Below, piece after piece: positions 36,733-45,595 of a stretch of 64,000 bases of DNA. The notes below the pieces were generated by a model. The model searched no databases. It saw only the letters and a list, made by a program, of their open reading frames with translations, and had not been told where the DNA came from. How positions within the stretch are numbered: the first letter of the stretch is position 1; each line of letters opens with the position of its first letter. The stretch spans positions 64,501-128,500 of the forward strand of contig NZ_MDGK01000037.1 of assembly GCF_001870465.1 (NCBI RefSeq), written 5' to 3'. The DNA is from Pseudomonas extremorientalis. Lineage in GTDB: Bacteria > Pseudomonadota > Gammaproteobacteria > Pseudomonadales > Pseudomonadaceae. The translations under genes and the position numbers were made by a program.

Positions 36733-37368
36733 ATGCCCATGTCCGCTCCCAGCATGACCTTGTTCCACAACCCCGCGTCACCGTTCGTTCGTAAGGTTCG
36801 CGTGCTGCTGGCTGAAACCGGCCAGCAGGATCGCGTCGCCCTGTACGGCTGCATGCCGACCCCGGTCAACCCGGATGCGCAGGTGGTAGAAGGCAACCCC
36901 GTGGGCAAGATCCCGGCCCTGCGCCTGGCCGACGGTTCAGTACTGCACGACAGCCGGGTGATCCTCGATTACGTCGACCACCAGCACGCCGGCACCCCGC
37001 TGATCCCCCGCGACGGCTCGGCCCGCTGGCGCCGCCTGACCATGGCCTCAATGGCCGATGGCATCATGGATGCCGCCGTGCTGGTGCGCTACGAAACCGC
37101 CCTGCGCCCGGCGGAAAAACACTGGGACCAGTGGCTCGACGAACAGCGCAACAAGATCCGTCGCACCCTCGCCGAGCTGGAAGCCGATGCGATTGCCGAA
37201 CTGGCCAGCCATTTCGATATCGCCGCCATCAGCGTGGCTTGTGCCCTGGGTTACCTCGATTTCCGTCACCCGGATATGCAATGGCGCCTGGACAACCCGC
37301 AGCTTGCCGCCTGGTACGCCGAGGTCAGCCAGCGGCCTTCGATGCTGGAAACCCAGCCACCGACCTGA
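36733..37368 (+). CDS. Glutathione S-transferase family protein
   Basis: This 211-residue protein has an N-terminal thioredoxin-fold domain (TLFHNPASPFVRKVRVLLAE, NPVGKIPAL and DSRVILDYVD) and a helical C-terminal domain (about 95-205; DIAAISVACALGYLDFR). The serine in NPASPFVRKV is in the usual activating position. An alternative start three codons downstream (MSAPSMTLFHN) is possible. The gene lies 28 bp after the iron operon but has no obvious link to it. The substrate is unknown. Confidence 0.85.
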   Translation: MPMSAPSMTLFHNPASPFVRKVRVLLAETGQQDRVALYGCMPTPVNPDAQVVEGNPVGKIPALRLADGSVLHDSRVILDYVDHQHAGTPLIPRDGSARWRRLTMASMADGIMDAAVLVRYETALRPAEKHWDQWLDEQRNKIRRTLAELEADAIAELASHFDIAAISVACALGYLDFRHPDMQWRLDNPQLAAWYAEVSQRPSMLETQPPT

Positions 37369-37384
37369 TGTTCACACCGACCCC

Positions 37385-37475
37385 ATGTGGGAGCGGGCTT
37401 GCCCGCGATCGCGGTATGTCATTCAGCACAGCTGTTTCTGAACCACCGCTATCGCGGGCAAGCCCACTCCCACAT
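37385..37475. repeat. REP doublet of a second sequence class, copy 6
   Basis: Inverted copies of GTGGGAGCGGGCTTGCCCGC, differing from the other elements in the stem (GCGGG/CCCGC instead of GGGGG/CCCCC), with a ~45-bp spacer. The stem changes are compensatory. Confidence 0.85.
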
Positions 37476-37554
37476 TGAACGGCGGTGGTATTGAGGAATG
37501 TAGCGATCCTTGCGGCTAATTGCGCCCCCACTTGCTGATCCTCGCGTAACCCGA

Positions 37555-38928
37555 TCATTGCACCGCCTCCAGGTCAAACATCAACGGCTCGGCCGCCTTG
37601 CGCTTGCCCACGCCATACCAGTCCAACTTGCGCGTCAACACCATCACCGTGCCCAGCAGGCCGAACAGCAGCAACGAGCCCATCAGCAACGCGTAGTCCT
37701 CGGCACTCAATAACCCGTACAGCAAGCCATACAACGCCGCCACCCCCGCCGAGAAGCCCAGCCCGTGCGCCACGCTGCGCAGCACATGGCACACATAGAA
37801 GCCGATCAACAGCACACAGGCACTGGCCGAGATCAGGTAGGCCAGGGCAAATCCGATGTGCTCGGACAACGACAACAACAGCAGGTAGAAGAACGCCAGC
37901 GCAAAGCCCACCAACGCGTACTGCACCGGGTGCACTGCCAGGCTCTTGAGCACTTCGAACAGGAAGAAACCGGCAAAGGTCAGGGCGATGAACAGCAGCG
38001 CATATTTGATCGCACGGTCGCTCTTGAGGTACTGGTCCACCGGATCGATGAAGTTCACGCCGAAGCTGCGGTTGTTGAAGTCATTGCAGCCCTGCCCGTC
38101 CAGGCAGGTTTGCAGAGCCTGTTCGAGGTTGGTGGAGAAGAATGAGGTCTGCCAGCTGGCGGCAAACCCCTTATCGGTGACCTCACGTTGCGCCGGCAGG
38201 AAATTGCCGATAAAGCTGGGGTGCGGCCAGTTGGAGGCGAGTGAGACCTGGCTGGTCTTGCCCACCGGCACCACTTGCAATTGCTCGGTGCCTTGCAGGC
38301 GCAGGTCGAAGGCAAAGTCCACGACACTGGGCTTTTTGCTGTCCTGCTCCGGCAGCGTCACGTGCACGCCTTCACCCAGCCAGTCCACCTGGGAGCCCGG
38401 TTCGAACTCCAGCTGCTGGCTGCCCAGCTCCAACTTCAACGCATTTTCGATGCCGCGAATATCGCTGATACCCACCGCGAGAAACGCCGGTTCAAAGCGG
38501 TAATCGGCGAAGTCTTCGGTGATACCCAACTGCGCGGGCAATTCGAAACGCCCGCTGATGCGGTTGTCAGCATGGAACAGTCGCGCCTGGTAGATGCCGC
38601 GTGCGCGCAGTTCGGTCTGCACCTTGCCGTCGAGTTCAAAACGGTCCGGCAGGAAATACAGCCGGCCGCGCTCTTCACGGGTGACTTCGTAGCGCTTGTT
38701 GAGTTTTTCGTTGAGCTTCCACTCGCGGACGGTCTTGCGATACGGCACCACCATCACCGGGCCGGTGAGGCGCTGGGCGTAGCTGGAGCTGCGGGCGATG
38801 TCCATCAGGACGCCGTCGCGCAGTTGCTGGCGGTCGCTGATGATCCCGTTGATCATCAGCAACGGAATCAGCAACAGCAGGATCAGCAGCGCAATCGCGC
38901 CAAGTTTGAAAAGCAGGCTGCGGTTCAT
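37555..38928 (-). CDS. creD: Inner membrane protein CreD
   Basis: This 457-residue protein has an N-terminal helix (GAIALLILLLLIPLLMI, about 11-27), a large periplasmic region (about 35-300) and five to six C-terminal helices (YALLFIALTFAGFFLFEVL onwards). This is the CreD architecture. In other gamma-proteobacteria it is induced by CreBC and linked to beta-lactam response and envelope integrity. The gene is downstream of creB-creC with a 52-bp gap. Normal length. Confidence 0.92.
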   Translation of the reverse strand: MNRSLLFKLGAIALLILLLLIPLLMINGIISDRQQLRDGVLMDIARSSSYAQRLTGPVMVVPYRKTVREWKLNEKLNKRYEVTREERGRLYFLPDRFELDGKVQTELRARGIYQARLFHADNRISGRFELPAQLGITEDFADYRFEPAFLAVGISDIRGIENALKLELGSQQLEFEPGSQVDWLGEGVHVTLPEQDSKKPSVVDFAFDLRLQGTEQLQVVPVGKTSQVSLASNWPHPSFIGNFLPAQREVTDKGFAASWQTSFFSTNLEQALQTCLDGQGCNDFNNRSFGVNFIDPVDQYLKSDRAIKYALLFIALTFAGFFLFEVLKSLAVHPVQYALVGFALAFFYLLLLSLSEHIGFALAYLISASACVLLIGFYVCHVLRSVAHGLGFSAGVAALYGLLYGLLSAEDYALLMGSLLLFGLLGTVMVLTRKLDWYGVGKRKAAEPLMFDLEAVQ

Positions 38929-38980
38929 GGGTCTCTCCCTGTTTGGATGGAGGAGAGTCTGGGCAGCCTGTGTGGGAGAT

Positions 38981-40420
38981 TTATGTGGGCAATGTGGAGA
39001 CTGTGTGGAGATGCAGCACCACTTGCACGCCGCCTTGCACGTTGCCGATCTGCAACGCGCCGCCGTGCAGCTTCATCACTTCCTCGACAAAGTTGAGGCC
39101 CAGGCCGGTGCTTTTGCGGCCACTGGCCGGGCGTGGCAGCGAGTAGAACCGTTCGCTCAGGCGCGGCAGGGCGTAGTCGGGAATCGGCGCAGCCTGGTTG
39201 AACAGGCTCACCTGTACGTCGTTGTGCCGGGTCTGCGCGCTGAATCTCAAGGTGCCGCCAGGCGGTGTGAAATCCAGCGCATTCTCCAACAGGTTGCCCA
39301 GGGCCTGGCGCAGCAGAAAGGGTTCGCCGTACACCTTCACATCCGCCGCAATCGTCTGTTCAACGTGCAACCCGGCGCCTTCGATCCGCGCACATTGCGC
39401 CTTGAGCACATCATCGACCATGGCTGCCAGCGGGATGCTCACCTGCTCTTCCAGGCCCTGGCGTTGCTCGACCTGCGCCAGGTTCAGCAGGCGTTCGATC
39501 AACTGCTGCAGGCGCGCGCTTTCACTGTCGATATTGCCGACGAAACGCTGCTGTTGCTCACGGGTCATGTCGCCCTGCAACAGCTCTGCCGCGCCGCGTA
39601 TCGCGGCCAGCGGGCTCTTCAACTCGTGGGTCAGGGTGTGCACATAGTGTTCGACGTAGGCCTTGCCTTCCAACTGCGTGCGCATGTGCTCGACGGCGGT
39701 GGACAACTGCTTGAGTTCACCGCCACGGTAGTGCGGCAACTCGGCGCGCCGGCCCTCGCTGACCGCCTCGGCGTAAGCCGTCAAGCGACGCAGCGCAACG
39801 CTCAGCCACCACGACAGCAGCGCGCCGAGCAACAGGCCGAGAATCACCAGGCCCGCGCCGTACCACAGCAGGCGCCGCTCGGTGCGGTCGACGTAGGGCT
39901 GCAACGAGCTGTTCGGCTTGGCCACGGTGACCACGCCGATGATCTGGCCGTTGTCACGGATCGGCGCGCCCACGTGCATCACCGAGGAAGTGGGGTCATC
40001 CAGCTCGCTGCGGGTGGAGCGCGCACCGTACTCGCCGCGCAGGGTCAGGTACACGTCGTTCCATTTGGAATAGTCCTGCCCCACCGCTTCGCCCGTGGAG
40101 TCGAGCAACACAATGCCCTTGGCGTCGGTCACGTAGATGCGGTGGTTGACCTGGTTCTTCGGCAATCCCCAGATGGTCGCGCCCGGCTGGCGATTGCCAT
40201 AGGCCTTGAGCAGTTCGGGCCAGTGGCTTTGGCCGAGGGTGCCGTTCTTCACGTCGTCGCGCAGGATTTCGGCCAGCAGGTTGGCGGTGTCCACCAGGGT
40301 TTCTTCGGTGGACTGGCGCACGCCAGGGCGGATTTCCTTCATCACGGTGCTGAGCACGAAGTAGCCGGTCAGGCCGATAAACAGCGCGTACACCAGGAAG
40401 ATCCGCAGCCCCAGGCGCAT
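38981..40420 (-). CDS. creC: Sensor histidine kinase CreC
   Basis: This 479-residue membrane kinase has helix 1 at about 7-26, a periplasmic sensor domain (about 30-185), helix 2 at about 187-210, a HAMP-like linker, and the phospho-accepting H265 in HTLTHELKSP. The ATPase signatures are N-box LGNLLENALDFTPPGG and the glycine-rich STGLGLNFVEEV. CreC senses carbon or envelope status and phosphorylates CreB. The ATG overlaps the creB stop by one base, so the pair is coupled. Confidence 0.93.
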   Translation of the reverse strand: MRLGLRIFLVYALFIGLTGYFVLSTVMKEIRPGVRQSTEETLVDTANLLAEILRDDVKNGTLGQSHWPELLKAYGNRQPGATIWGLPKNQVNHRIYVTDAKGIVLLDSTGEAVGQDYSKWNDVYLTLRGEYGARSTRSELDDPTSSVMHVGAPIRDNGQIIGVVTVAKPNSSLQPYVDRTERRLLWYGAGLVILGLLLGALLSWWLSVALRRLTAYAEAVSEGRRAELPHYRGGELKQLSTAVEHMRTQLEGKAYVEHYVHTLTHELKSPLAAIRGAAELLQGDMTREQQQRFVGNIDSESARLQQLIERLLNLAQVEQRQGLEEQVSIPLAAMVDDVLKAQCARIEGAGLHVEQTIAADVKVYGEPFLLRQALGNLLENALDFTPPGGTLRFSAQTRHNDVQVSLFNQAAPIPDYALPRLSERFYSLPRPASGRKSTGLGLNFVEEVMKLHGGALQIGNVQGGVQVVLHLHTVSTLPT

Positions 40421-41088
40421 CAGCTGTTGCCCGGGCTGTAGCTGTAGCCGAGGCCGCGATGGGTCTGGATCGGCTCGGCGTCGGCAGCCACGTTGCGTAA
40501 CTTGCTGCGCAGGCTTTTGATATGGCTGTCGATGTTGCGTTCGTAACCGGCATCCGCCGCCACGCCGACCGCGTCCAACAGCTGCTCGCGGCTGAATACA
40601 CGTTCAGGCTGTTCCAGCAGGCTTTGCAGCAGGCGGAATTCGTGACGCGTGAGGCTCAACGGCTGGCCGCGATACATGATCTGCATGCGCTCCAGGTCTA
40701 CCTGGAACACCACCGGCGCAGCTCCTGGGCCAATGCGCTTGAGGATCGCCCTGACCCGCGCCGTCACTTCCCGAGGGCTGAAGGGCTTGACCACATAATC
40801 GTCGGCGCCGATTTCCAGCCCCACCACCCGGTCGATCTCGCCATCCCGTGCGCTGAGGAACATCACCGGCACTTCGCTGAACCGGCGCAGTTGCTTGCAG
40901 GTTTCAAACCCGGTGATGTCCGGCAGGCCGATGTCGAGGATGATCAGGTCGGCCGGCGTCTGGCGTTGATGCTCCAACGCCGCCTGGCCGAGTGTCAGCC
41001 AGGTGGTGGTGAAGCCCTCGCCTTGCAGGGCGAATATCAGCGTGTCGGCTATCGCCGCTTCGTCTTCGACAATCAGGATGTGGGGCAT
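40420..41088 (-). CDS. creB: Response regulator CreB
   Basis: This 222-residue OmpR/PhoB-type regulator has a receiver domain with D52 (LIILDIGLPD) and K102-region VVKPFSPRE, then a winged-helix DNA-binding domain (about 125-220; RHEFRLLQSLLEQPERVFSR). It is first in the creB-C-D run, 9 bp after the upstream protease gene's stop, so the four may form one unit. CreB targets in the known regulon include creD. I did not find clear TTCAC direct repeats here. Confidence 0.92.
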   Translation of the reverse strand: MPHILIVEDEAAIADTLIFALQGEGFTTTWLTLGQAALEHQRQTPADLIILDIGLPDITGFETCKQLRRFSEVPVMFLSARDGEIDRVVGLEIGADDYVVKPFSPREVTARVRAILKRIGPGAAPVVFQVDLERMQIMYRGQPLSLTRHEFRLLQSLLEQPERVFSREQLLDAVGVAADAGYERNIDSHIKSLRSKLRNVAADAEPIQTHRGLGYSYSPGNS

Positions 41089-41097
41089 GGTGGTCCG

Positions 41098-41598
41098 TCA
41101 GCAGTCCGGTTTGTCAGCAGTGTAGCGACGCGCCGGGTTGACCGCAGCGCCGAACTCGCGCAGAGCCTTGGCGCCGATCAGCAGCGGGTAGTTGAAGCTG
41201 CTGCGGTCGGTGAGGTTGACCTCAACGGTGCGCTTGACGTCGCCCAGGCACATTTCCAGGTCGATCACCGGGCGCTTGGCCACGGTGGCTTCGTCCTTGT
41301 CCTCATCTTCGTCGGCGCGGCTCTTGATCTTGCTGATGCGCGAGACTTTGTGCTCGTAGACCTTATCGGACGCGTCCTTGCCGCCGAGGCGGAAACGCAC
41401 CCAATCGTCACCGTCACGGGTGAAGGTCTGGATGTCGCGGGCCGACAGCGAGGCGGTCAGCGCGCCAGTGTCCATCTTGGCCTTGAAGGTTTCGCCGATC
41501 TCCGGCAACTGGATATATTCGTAGCGACCGTAGAGGGTCGGTTCGGCGGCCATGACCGGCACGGCAACCAGGGCGAGGGAGGCAAGAAGCAGTTTCAC
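41098..41598 (-). CDS. Exported retropepsin-like (RimK-associated, 'zinc protease') protein
   Basis: This 166-residue protein has a cleavable signal peptide (KLLLASLALVAVPVMA, then AEP), so it is periplasmic. The retropepsin-type motif MDTGALTASL (about 42-51) supplies one catalytic aspartate, which suggests a homodimeric aspartic protease. The family is usually annotated as putative ATP-dependent zinc protease although no zinc site is visible. It lies 9 bp upstream of creB on the same strand, so co-transcription with the Cre system is likely. An acidic/basic linker (SRADEDEDKDEATVAK) is notable. Confidence 0.8.
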   Translation of the reverse strand: MKLLLASLALVAVPVMAAEPTLYGRYEYIQLPEIGETFKAKMDTGALTASLSARDIQTFTRDGDDWVRFRLGGKDASDKVYEHKVSRISKIKSRADEDEDKDEATVAKRPVIDLEMCLGDVKRTVEVNLTDRSSFNYPLLIGAKALREFGAAVNPARRYTADKPDC

Positions 41599-41771
41599 GA
41601 AGTGATGTCCTCGGAAAGAAGTAGGCGGATTCTAGACCGCAAAAGCGCCGGTTAGTTAGCTAACCCCACCATACCCGGCACATTGTGAAACATTCGTACG
41701 GTGATTTGCGATTTGGCCTCTAGACTCACCTTGCTTATGATGGCCCGCCCACAAGATTCCAAGAGTTACTT

Positions 41772-42659
41772 ATGCGCCGCCTGCTCACCGGCTGTTTCGT
41801 CACCCTGCTGCTCTTGCTCAACACCCTCGTGCTGTTCGGTCCGTTGATGGTGTTTGCCCTGCTCAAGCTGGTAGCCCCGGGGCGCTTGCGTGACTACATG
41901 TCATGGGCGGTGATGTGGATCGCCGAGACCTGGGCCGAGATCGACAAGCTGATTTTCTCGCTGTGCATCCCGACCCAGTGGGACATTCGCGGCGGCGACG
42001 ATCTGCGGGGTGACACCAGTTACCTGGTAATCAGCAACCACCAATCCTGGGTTGATATCCCGGCCTTGATCCAGGCCCTCAACCGGCGTACGCCGTTCTT
42101 CAAATTCTTCCTGAAAAAAGAGCTGATCTGGGTGCCCTTCCTGGGCCTGGCCTGGTGGGCGCTGGATTACCCGTTCATGAAGCGCTACACCAAGGCGTTC
42201 CTGGCCAAGCATCCCGAACTGGCGGGGCAGGATTTGAAGATCACCAAAGAGGCCTGCGAGCTGTTCAAGCGCCAGCCGGTGACGGTGGTCAATTATCTGG
42301 AAGGTACGCGGTTCAGCGAGGCCAAGCGCAAACAGCAGGGCTCACCTTTCACCCGCTTGCTCAAGCCCAAGGCGGGCGGTGTGGCATTCGTGCTGGCGGC
42401 GATGGGTGAACAACTGGATGCTGTGCTCGATGTGACGGTGGTCTACCCGCAAGACAGGATTCCAGGGTTCTGGGATTTGATTTGCGGATCGGTACCGAAG
42501 GTGATCATCGATATCCGCACCCGTGAGCTGGACCCGGCGCTGTGGCAAGGAGATTACGAGAATGATCCGGCATTTCGCCAGACCGTCCAGGACTGGGTGA
42601 ACCAGCTCTGGACGGAGAAGGACGCACGCATCGAACAACTGCGCGCGGAGCGCCTTTAA
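41772..42659 (+). CDS. PlsC-like 1-acylglycerol-phosphate acyltransferase (YihG-like)
   Basis: This 295-residue membrane-associated acyltransferase has an N-terminal hydrophobic segment (GCFVTLLLLLNTLVLFGPLMVFAL, about 6-29). The catalytic HX4D is NHQSWVDI (about 87-94) and the substrate-binding block is EGTRFSEAKR. It should transfer acyl chains to lysophosphatidate or a related lipid at the inner membrane. Its stop codon overlaps that of the convergent DUF2780 gene within a TTTAA. Confidence 0.87.
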   Translation: MRRLLTGCFVTLLLLLNTLVLFGPLMVFALLKLVAPGRLRDYMSWAVMWIAETWAEIDKLIFSLCIPTQWDIRGGDDLRGDTSYLVISNHQSWVDIPALIQALNRRTPFFKFFLKKELIWVPFLGLAWWALDYPFMKRYTKAFLAKHPELAGQDLKITKEACELFKRQPVTVVNYLEGTRFSEAKRKQQGSPFTRLLKPKAGGVAFVLAAMGEQLDAVLDVTVVYPQDRIPGFWDLICGSVPKVIIDIRTRELDPALWQGDYENDPAFRQTVQDWVNQLWTEKDARIEQLRAERL

Positions 42660-43228
42660 CTGCCGGTGCCCCAGGCCTGGGCCAGCTTGCCCAGCACCGA
42701 GCTGCTGGCACCCTGGCCACCCAGGTATTGCAGGATCACCGGGGCAAACTGGCCGACCATGCCACTGTCCATGCCCAAGGCGCTGAACGCGGTGTTCAGG
42801 TCGTTGGTGTTCTTCACATTACCCAGCAGGCCATCCAGGCCGCTGGTCTTGCTACCGCCAGCCTGGCCGAGCATCCCGCTCAAGGCCCCGAGGCTGCCCA
42901 ACGCATTATTGCCCGACAGTTGGTCGAGGCCAGGCACGCTATTACCCAGTTGCGAATAGTCGTTGCCGCTCAATTTGTTCTTGGCCAGGCCCAGCATGGC
43001 GCCCGTGCCGCCCACCGCTTGTTCGGGGGTGATGTTCAGTTGCGAGGTCAGGGCGCTCAGCAACCCGGCCGTCTCGGACGACGGCGCTGCGGCCGCTGCC
43101 TTGTTGTTACCACCCTGCATGCCGGAAATGGCATTGGCCGCGTCGCCAAGGCTGAACCCTGCGGCAAGCACCGGGCCGGCTGCCAGGGTCATCAGGCAGG
43201 AAAGGGCGAAACCGCGTGAAATCTTCAT
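42656..43228 (-). CDS. Exported DUF2780-like (VcgC/VcgE-type) protein
   Basis: This 190-residue protein begins with a signal peptide (MKISRGFALSCLMTLAAGPV, cleavage after VLA). The mature part is rich in glycine, serine, leucine and asparagine. It includes LTSQLNITPEQAVGGTGAM and LGMDSGMVGQFAPVILQYL, which are characteristic of DUF2780. The start at 43228 follows AGG; the longer frame upstream is antisense to other features. The function is unknown. Helical repeats suggest a periplasmic or secreted small helical protein. Confidence 0.8.
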   Translation of the reverse strand: MKISRGFALSCLMTLAAGPVLAAGFSLGDAANAISGMQGGNNKAAAAAPSSETAGLLSALTSQLNITPEQAVGGTGAMLGLAKNKLSGNDYSQLGNSVPGLDQLSGNNALGSLGALSGMLGQAGGSKTSGLDGLLGNVKNTNDLNTAFSALGMDSGMVGQFAPVILQYLGGQGASSSVLGKLAQAWGTGS

Positions 43229-43363
43229 CGAAACAACCTCTGGGTGTAGGGGTGAAAGCAGGCGTTTGACTGGGTATCCGACGCATTGTTCCGGCCGGGC
43301 CGAGGAACCCAATGGGAATACCAGAGTCCATGAAATGACTTCAACACAGCCAGGATTAGCCTT

Positions 43364-43822
43364 ATGAGCGCCACACGCCCCCAAGTGATTGAGCCAACGT
43401 CCCCATTCTGGAGCCGCCCACGTGTGTTTATCGGCGCCTGCATGGCCATCGTCGCCGGCCTCGGCGGCGCGCTCTACACCCAGGATAACGTCAAGTCCGC
43501 CGCCACCCTGGTGACCACGGCCCAGCAGCCGGCCGCTCAAATCATTGCGCACAAGGATTACCTCGAAGTTGAACCGATCGCCACGGCGGCCCCGGAGCCG
43601 GACCGCAGCCTGGAACTCTGGGCCATTCCAGAAGGCAGCGCGCCGGTTTCCCTGGGGCTGTTGCCGGAAGATGGCAAAGGCATTATCGGACTCAACCCAC
43701 GCCAGCAGAAAAGCATCCGCAAGCCGGTGGAGTTGATGGTGAGTTCGGAGACCAAGGGTGGGTCGCTGAGCAAGCAGCCGACGGGGCCAACTGTCTATCA
43801 GGGTGCCCTTGCAACACGTTGA
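43364..43822 (+). CDS. Orphan anti-sigma-K (RskA) C-terminal-domain protein
   Basis: This 152-residue protein has one membrane helix (RVFIGACMAIVAGLGGALYT, about 20-39) and a periplasmic domain matching the RskA C-terminal pattern: SLELWAIPEGSAPVSLGLLP (about 82-101), then ...VELMVSSETKGGS and PTGPTVYQGAL. The N-terminal zinc-binding anti-sigma domain that would hold a sigma factor is absent, as is any adjacent sigma gene. It could be a remnant of a sigma/anti-sigma locus or an independent membrane protein. Confidence 0.65.
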   Translation: MSATRPQVIEPTSPFWSRPRVFIGACMAIVAGLGGALYTQDNVKSAATLVTTAQQPAAQIIAHKDYLEVEPIATAAPEPDRSLELWAIPEGSAPVSLGLLPEDGKGIIGLNPRQQKSIRKPVELMVSSETKGGSLSKQPTGPTVYQGALATR

Positions 43823-43958
43823 AGCTGATGACCGCGATGAGCGCAAACGGCAGTATAGGATTTTCCGGAACTCAAACACCGTGACAGCCACTCAGGGCAG
43901 TCCTCTCGGTAATACACACTGGGAAGACAGCCCAATTGAACAAGGAGCTGTAACGATC

Positions 43959-44345
43959 ATGATCGGATTGATACCCAATTTTTATGCTGCCTTCAGCGCA
44001 ATCAACCATTTGCAAGCACGCGGGCAAGACCAGGCTTCACGGCCCGAGGCCACCGGGATCGACCAATGCCCCGCCGTCGGTGATATTCAATCAAAGCCCT
44101 ACACAGACCCCGACCTCCCACCACCCTATGGCGAGGGCTATCAATACACCGCCACGGCCAAAGGCAAGACGTGGACAGGACAAACGGCCGCAACCAAAGA
44201 CGACTATCTGGGCCCGGAGTATGAACTCAAAGCCGAGGAGATCAATGAACGAGACGGCAAGTTTCATTGCGACTACGGCGGCCAGCGGCTGATCAAGAAC
44301 GGTGAGGTCGCCGATCCCTACCTGCGACTCTCAACCCTCAAATAA
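43959..44345 (+). CDS. Hypothetical protein, DUF3757-like pattern
   Basis: I do not recognise this 128-residue protein with certainty. It has two cysteines in the contexts DQCPAVGDIQ (about 42) and FHCDYGG (about 108), with KGKTWTGQT between them, a pattern similar to small DUF3757 proteins of pseudomonads. GGAG at 43944-43947 precedes the ATG at 43959 by a rather long 11 nt; the frame is open back to 43803 and overlaps the RskA-like gene. The N terminus lacks a standard signal peptide. Codon use is less GC-rich than the neighbours, hinting at transfer. Confidence 0.5.
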   Translation: MIGLIPNFYAAFSAINHLQARGQDQASRPEATGIDQCPAVGDIQSKPYTDPDLPPPYGEGYQYTATAKGKTWTGQTAATKDDYLGPEYELKAEEINERDGKFHCDYGGQRLIKNGEVADPYLRLSTLK

Positions 44346-44350
44346 CCTAT

Positions 44351-44383
44351 AAAAAATGGCGACCTCCAGGGTCGCCATTTTTT
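44351..44383. terminator. Bidirectional terminator between convergent genes
   Basis: AAAATGGCGACC and GGTCGCCATTTT arms with a 5-nt loop, A-run before and T-run after. It serves both the hypothetical gene (+) and fdhA (-). Confidence 0.9.
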
Positions 44384-44395
44384 CAGCTGTTTGCC

Positions 44396-45595
44396 TTACG
44401 CCGCACTGAACAACTTATGCGGATCAATCACAAACTTCTTCGGCACGCCCGCATCGAACTCACCATAGCCGCGCGGTGCGTCATCCAGGCTGATCACCTG
44501 CACGCCCACGATTTCGGCAATGTTAATGCGGTCCCACATGATCGCCTGCATCAGTTGGCGGTTGTACTTCATCACAGGCGTCTGGCCGGTGTGGAAGCTG
44601 TGGGACTTGGCCCAGCCCAGGCCGAAGCGGATGCTCAGGCTGCCCATTTTTGCCGCAGCGTCCACAGCACCCGGGTCTTCGGTGACGTAGAGGCCAGGGA
44701 TACCGATCTTGCCCGCCACGCGCACCACGCCCATCAGGGAGTTGAGCACGGTGGCCGGGGCTTCCGCCTTGACGCCTTCATGACCATGACCACGGGCTTC
44801 GAAGCCCACGGCATCGACGGCGCAGTCCACTTCCGGCTCGCCCAGCAGTGCGGCGATCTGTTCGTGCAGCGGGGTGTCCTGGGACAGGTCGGCAATCTCG
44901 AAGCCCTGGGCCTTGGCGTGGGCCAGGCGGATCGGGTTGACGTCACCGATGATCACCACTGCCGCACCCAACAGGCGCGCCGATGCCGCCGCCGCCAAGC
45001 CCACAGGGCCGGCACCGGCGATGTACACGGTACTGCCTGGGCCAACGCCGGCGGTGACTGCACCGTGGTAGCCGGTGGGCAGGATGTCGGATAGACATGT
45101 CAGGTCGCGGATCTTCTCCATGGCCTTGTCGCGGTCCGGCAATTTGAGCAGGTTGAAGTCGGCGTAAGGCACCAGCACATATTCGGCCTGGCCGCCGGTC
45201 CAGTCGCCCATGTCAACATAGCCATAGGCGCCGCCGGCACGGGCCGGGTTGACGGTCAGGCACACACCGGTGTGTTGCTCTTTGCACGAGCGGCAGCGGC
45301 CACAGGCTACGTTGAAGGGCACGGAAACCAGGTCGCCGATTTTCAGGTTCTCGACGTCGCTGCCCTTCTCGATCACTTCACCGGTAATTTCATGACCGAG
45401 CACCAGGCCGGTCTGGGCAGTGGTGCGGCCACGCACCATGTGTTGGTCGGAGCCGCAGATGTTGGTGGAGACCACGCGCAGGATGACGCCGTGCTCGATC
45501 TTCCTGCCACGGGGGTCCTGCATTTTGGGATAGTCGATTTTCTGTACTTCGACCTTGCCGTTGCCGAGATACACGACACCACGATTACCAGACAT
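44396..45595 (-). CDS. fdhA: Glutathione-independent formaldehyde dehydrogenase
   Basis: This 399-residue zinc-dependent medium-chain dehydrogenase oxidises formaldehyde to formate with tightly bound NAD. Catalytic zinc ligands begin at C47 (NICGSDQH). The structural zinc site is CGRCRSCKEQHTGVC (about 98-112). The Rossmann signature is GAGPVGLAAA. It lies at the end of the sarcosine oxidase region, where it would clear formaldehyde released by demethylation. A REP doublet separates it from purU. Confidence 0.95.
   Translation of the reverse strand: MSGNRGVVYLGNGKVEVQKIDYPKMQDPRGRKIEHGVILRVVSTNICGSDQHMVRGRTTAQTGLVLGHEITGEVIEKGSDVENLKIGDLVSVPFNVACGRCRSCKEQHTGVCLTVNPARAGGAYGYVDMGDWTGGQAEYVLVPYADFNLLKLPDRDKAMEKIRDLTCLSDILPTGYHGAVTAGVGPGSTVYIAGAGPVGLAAAASARLLGAAVVIIGDVNPIRLAHAKAQGFEIADLSQDTPLHEQIAALLGEPEVDCAVDAVGFEARGHGHEGVKAEAPATVLNSLMGVVRVAGKIGIPGLYVTEDPGAVDAAAKMGSLSIRFGLGWAKSHSFHTGQTPVMKYNRQLMQAIMWDRINIAEIVGVQVISLDDAPRGYGEFDAGVPKKFVIDPHKLFSAA

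Noticed and set aside
38798..40441. A 547-codon plus-strand frame opposite creC
   Set aside because: Antisense shadow of a clear histidine kinase; no protein family features.
42656..43891. 411-codon version of the DUF2780 protein
   Set aside because: The upstream part overlaps the plus-strand RskA-like gene and hides the signal peptide, which begins exactly at 43228.
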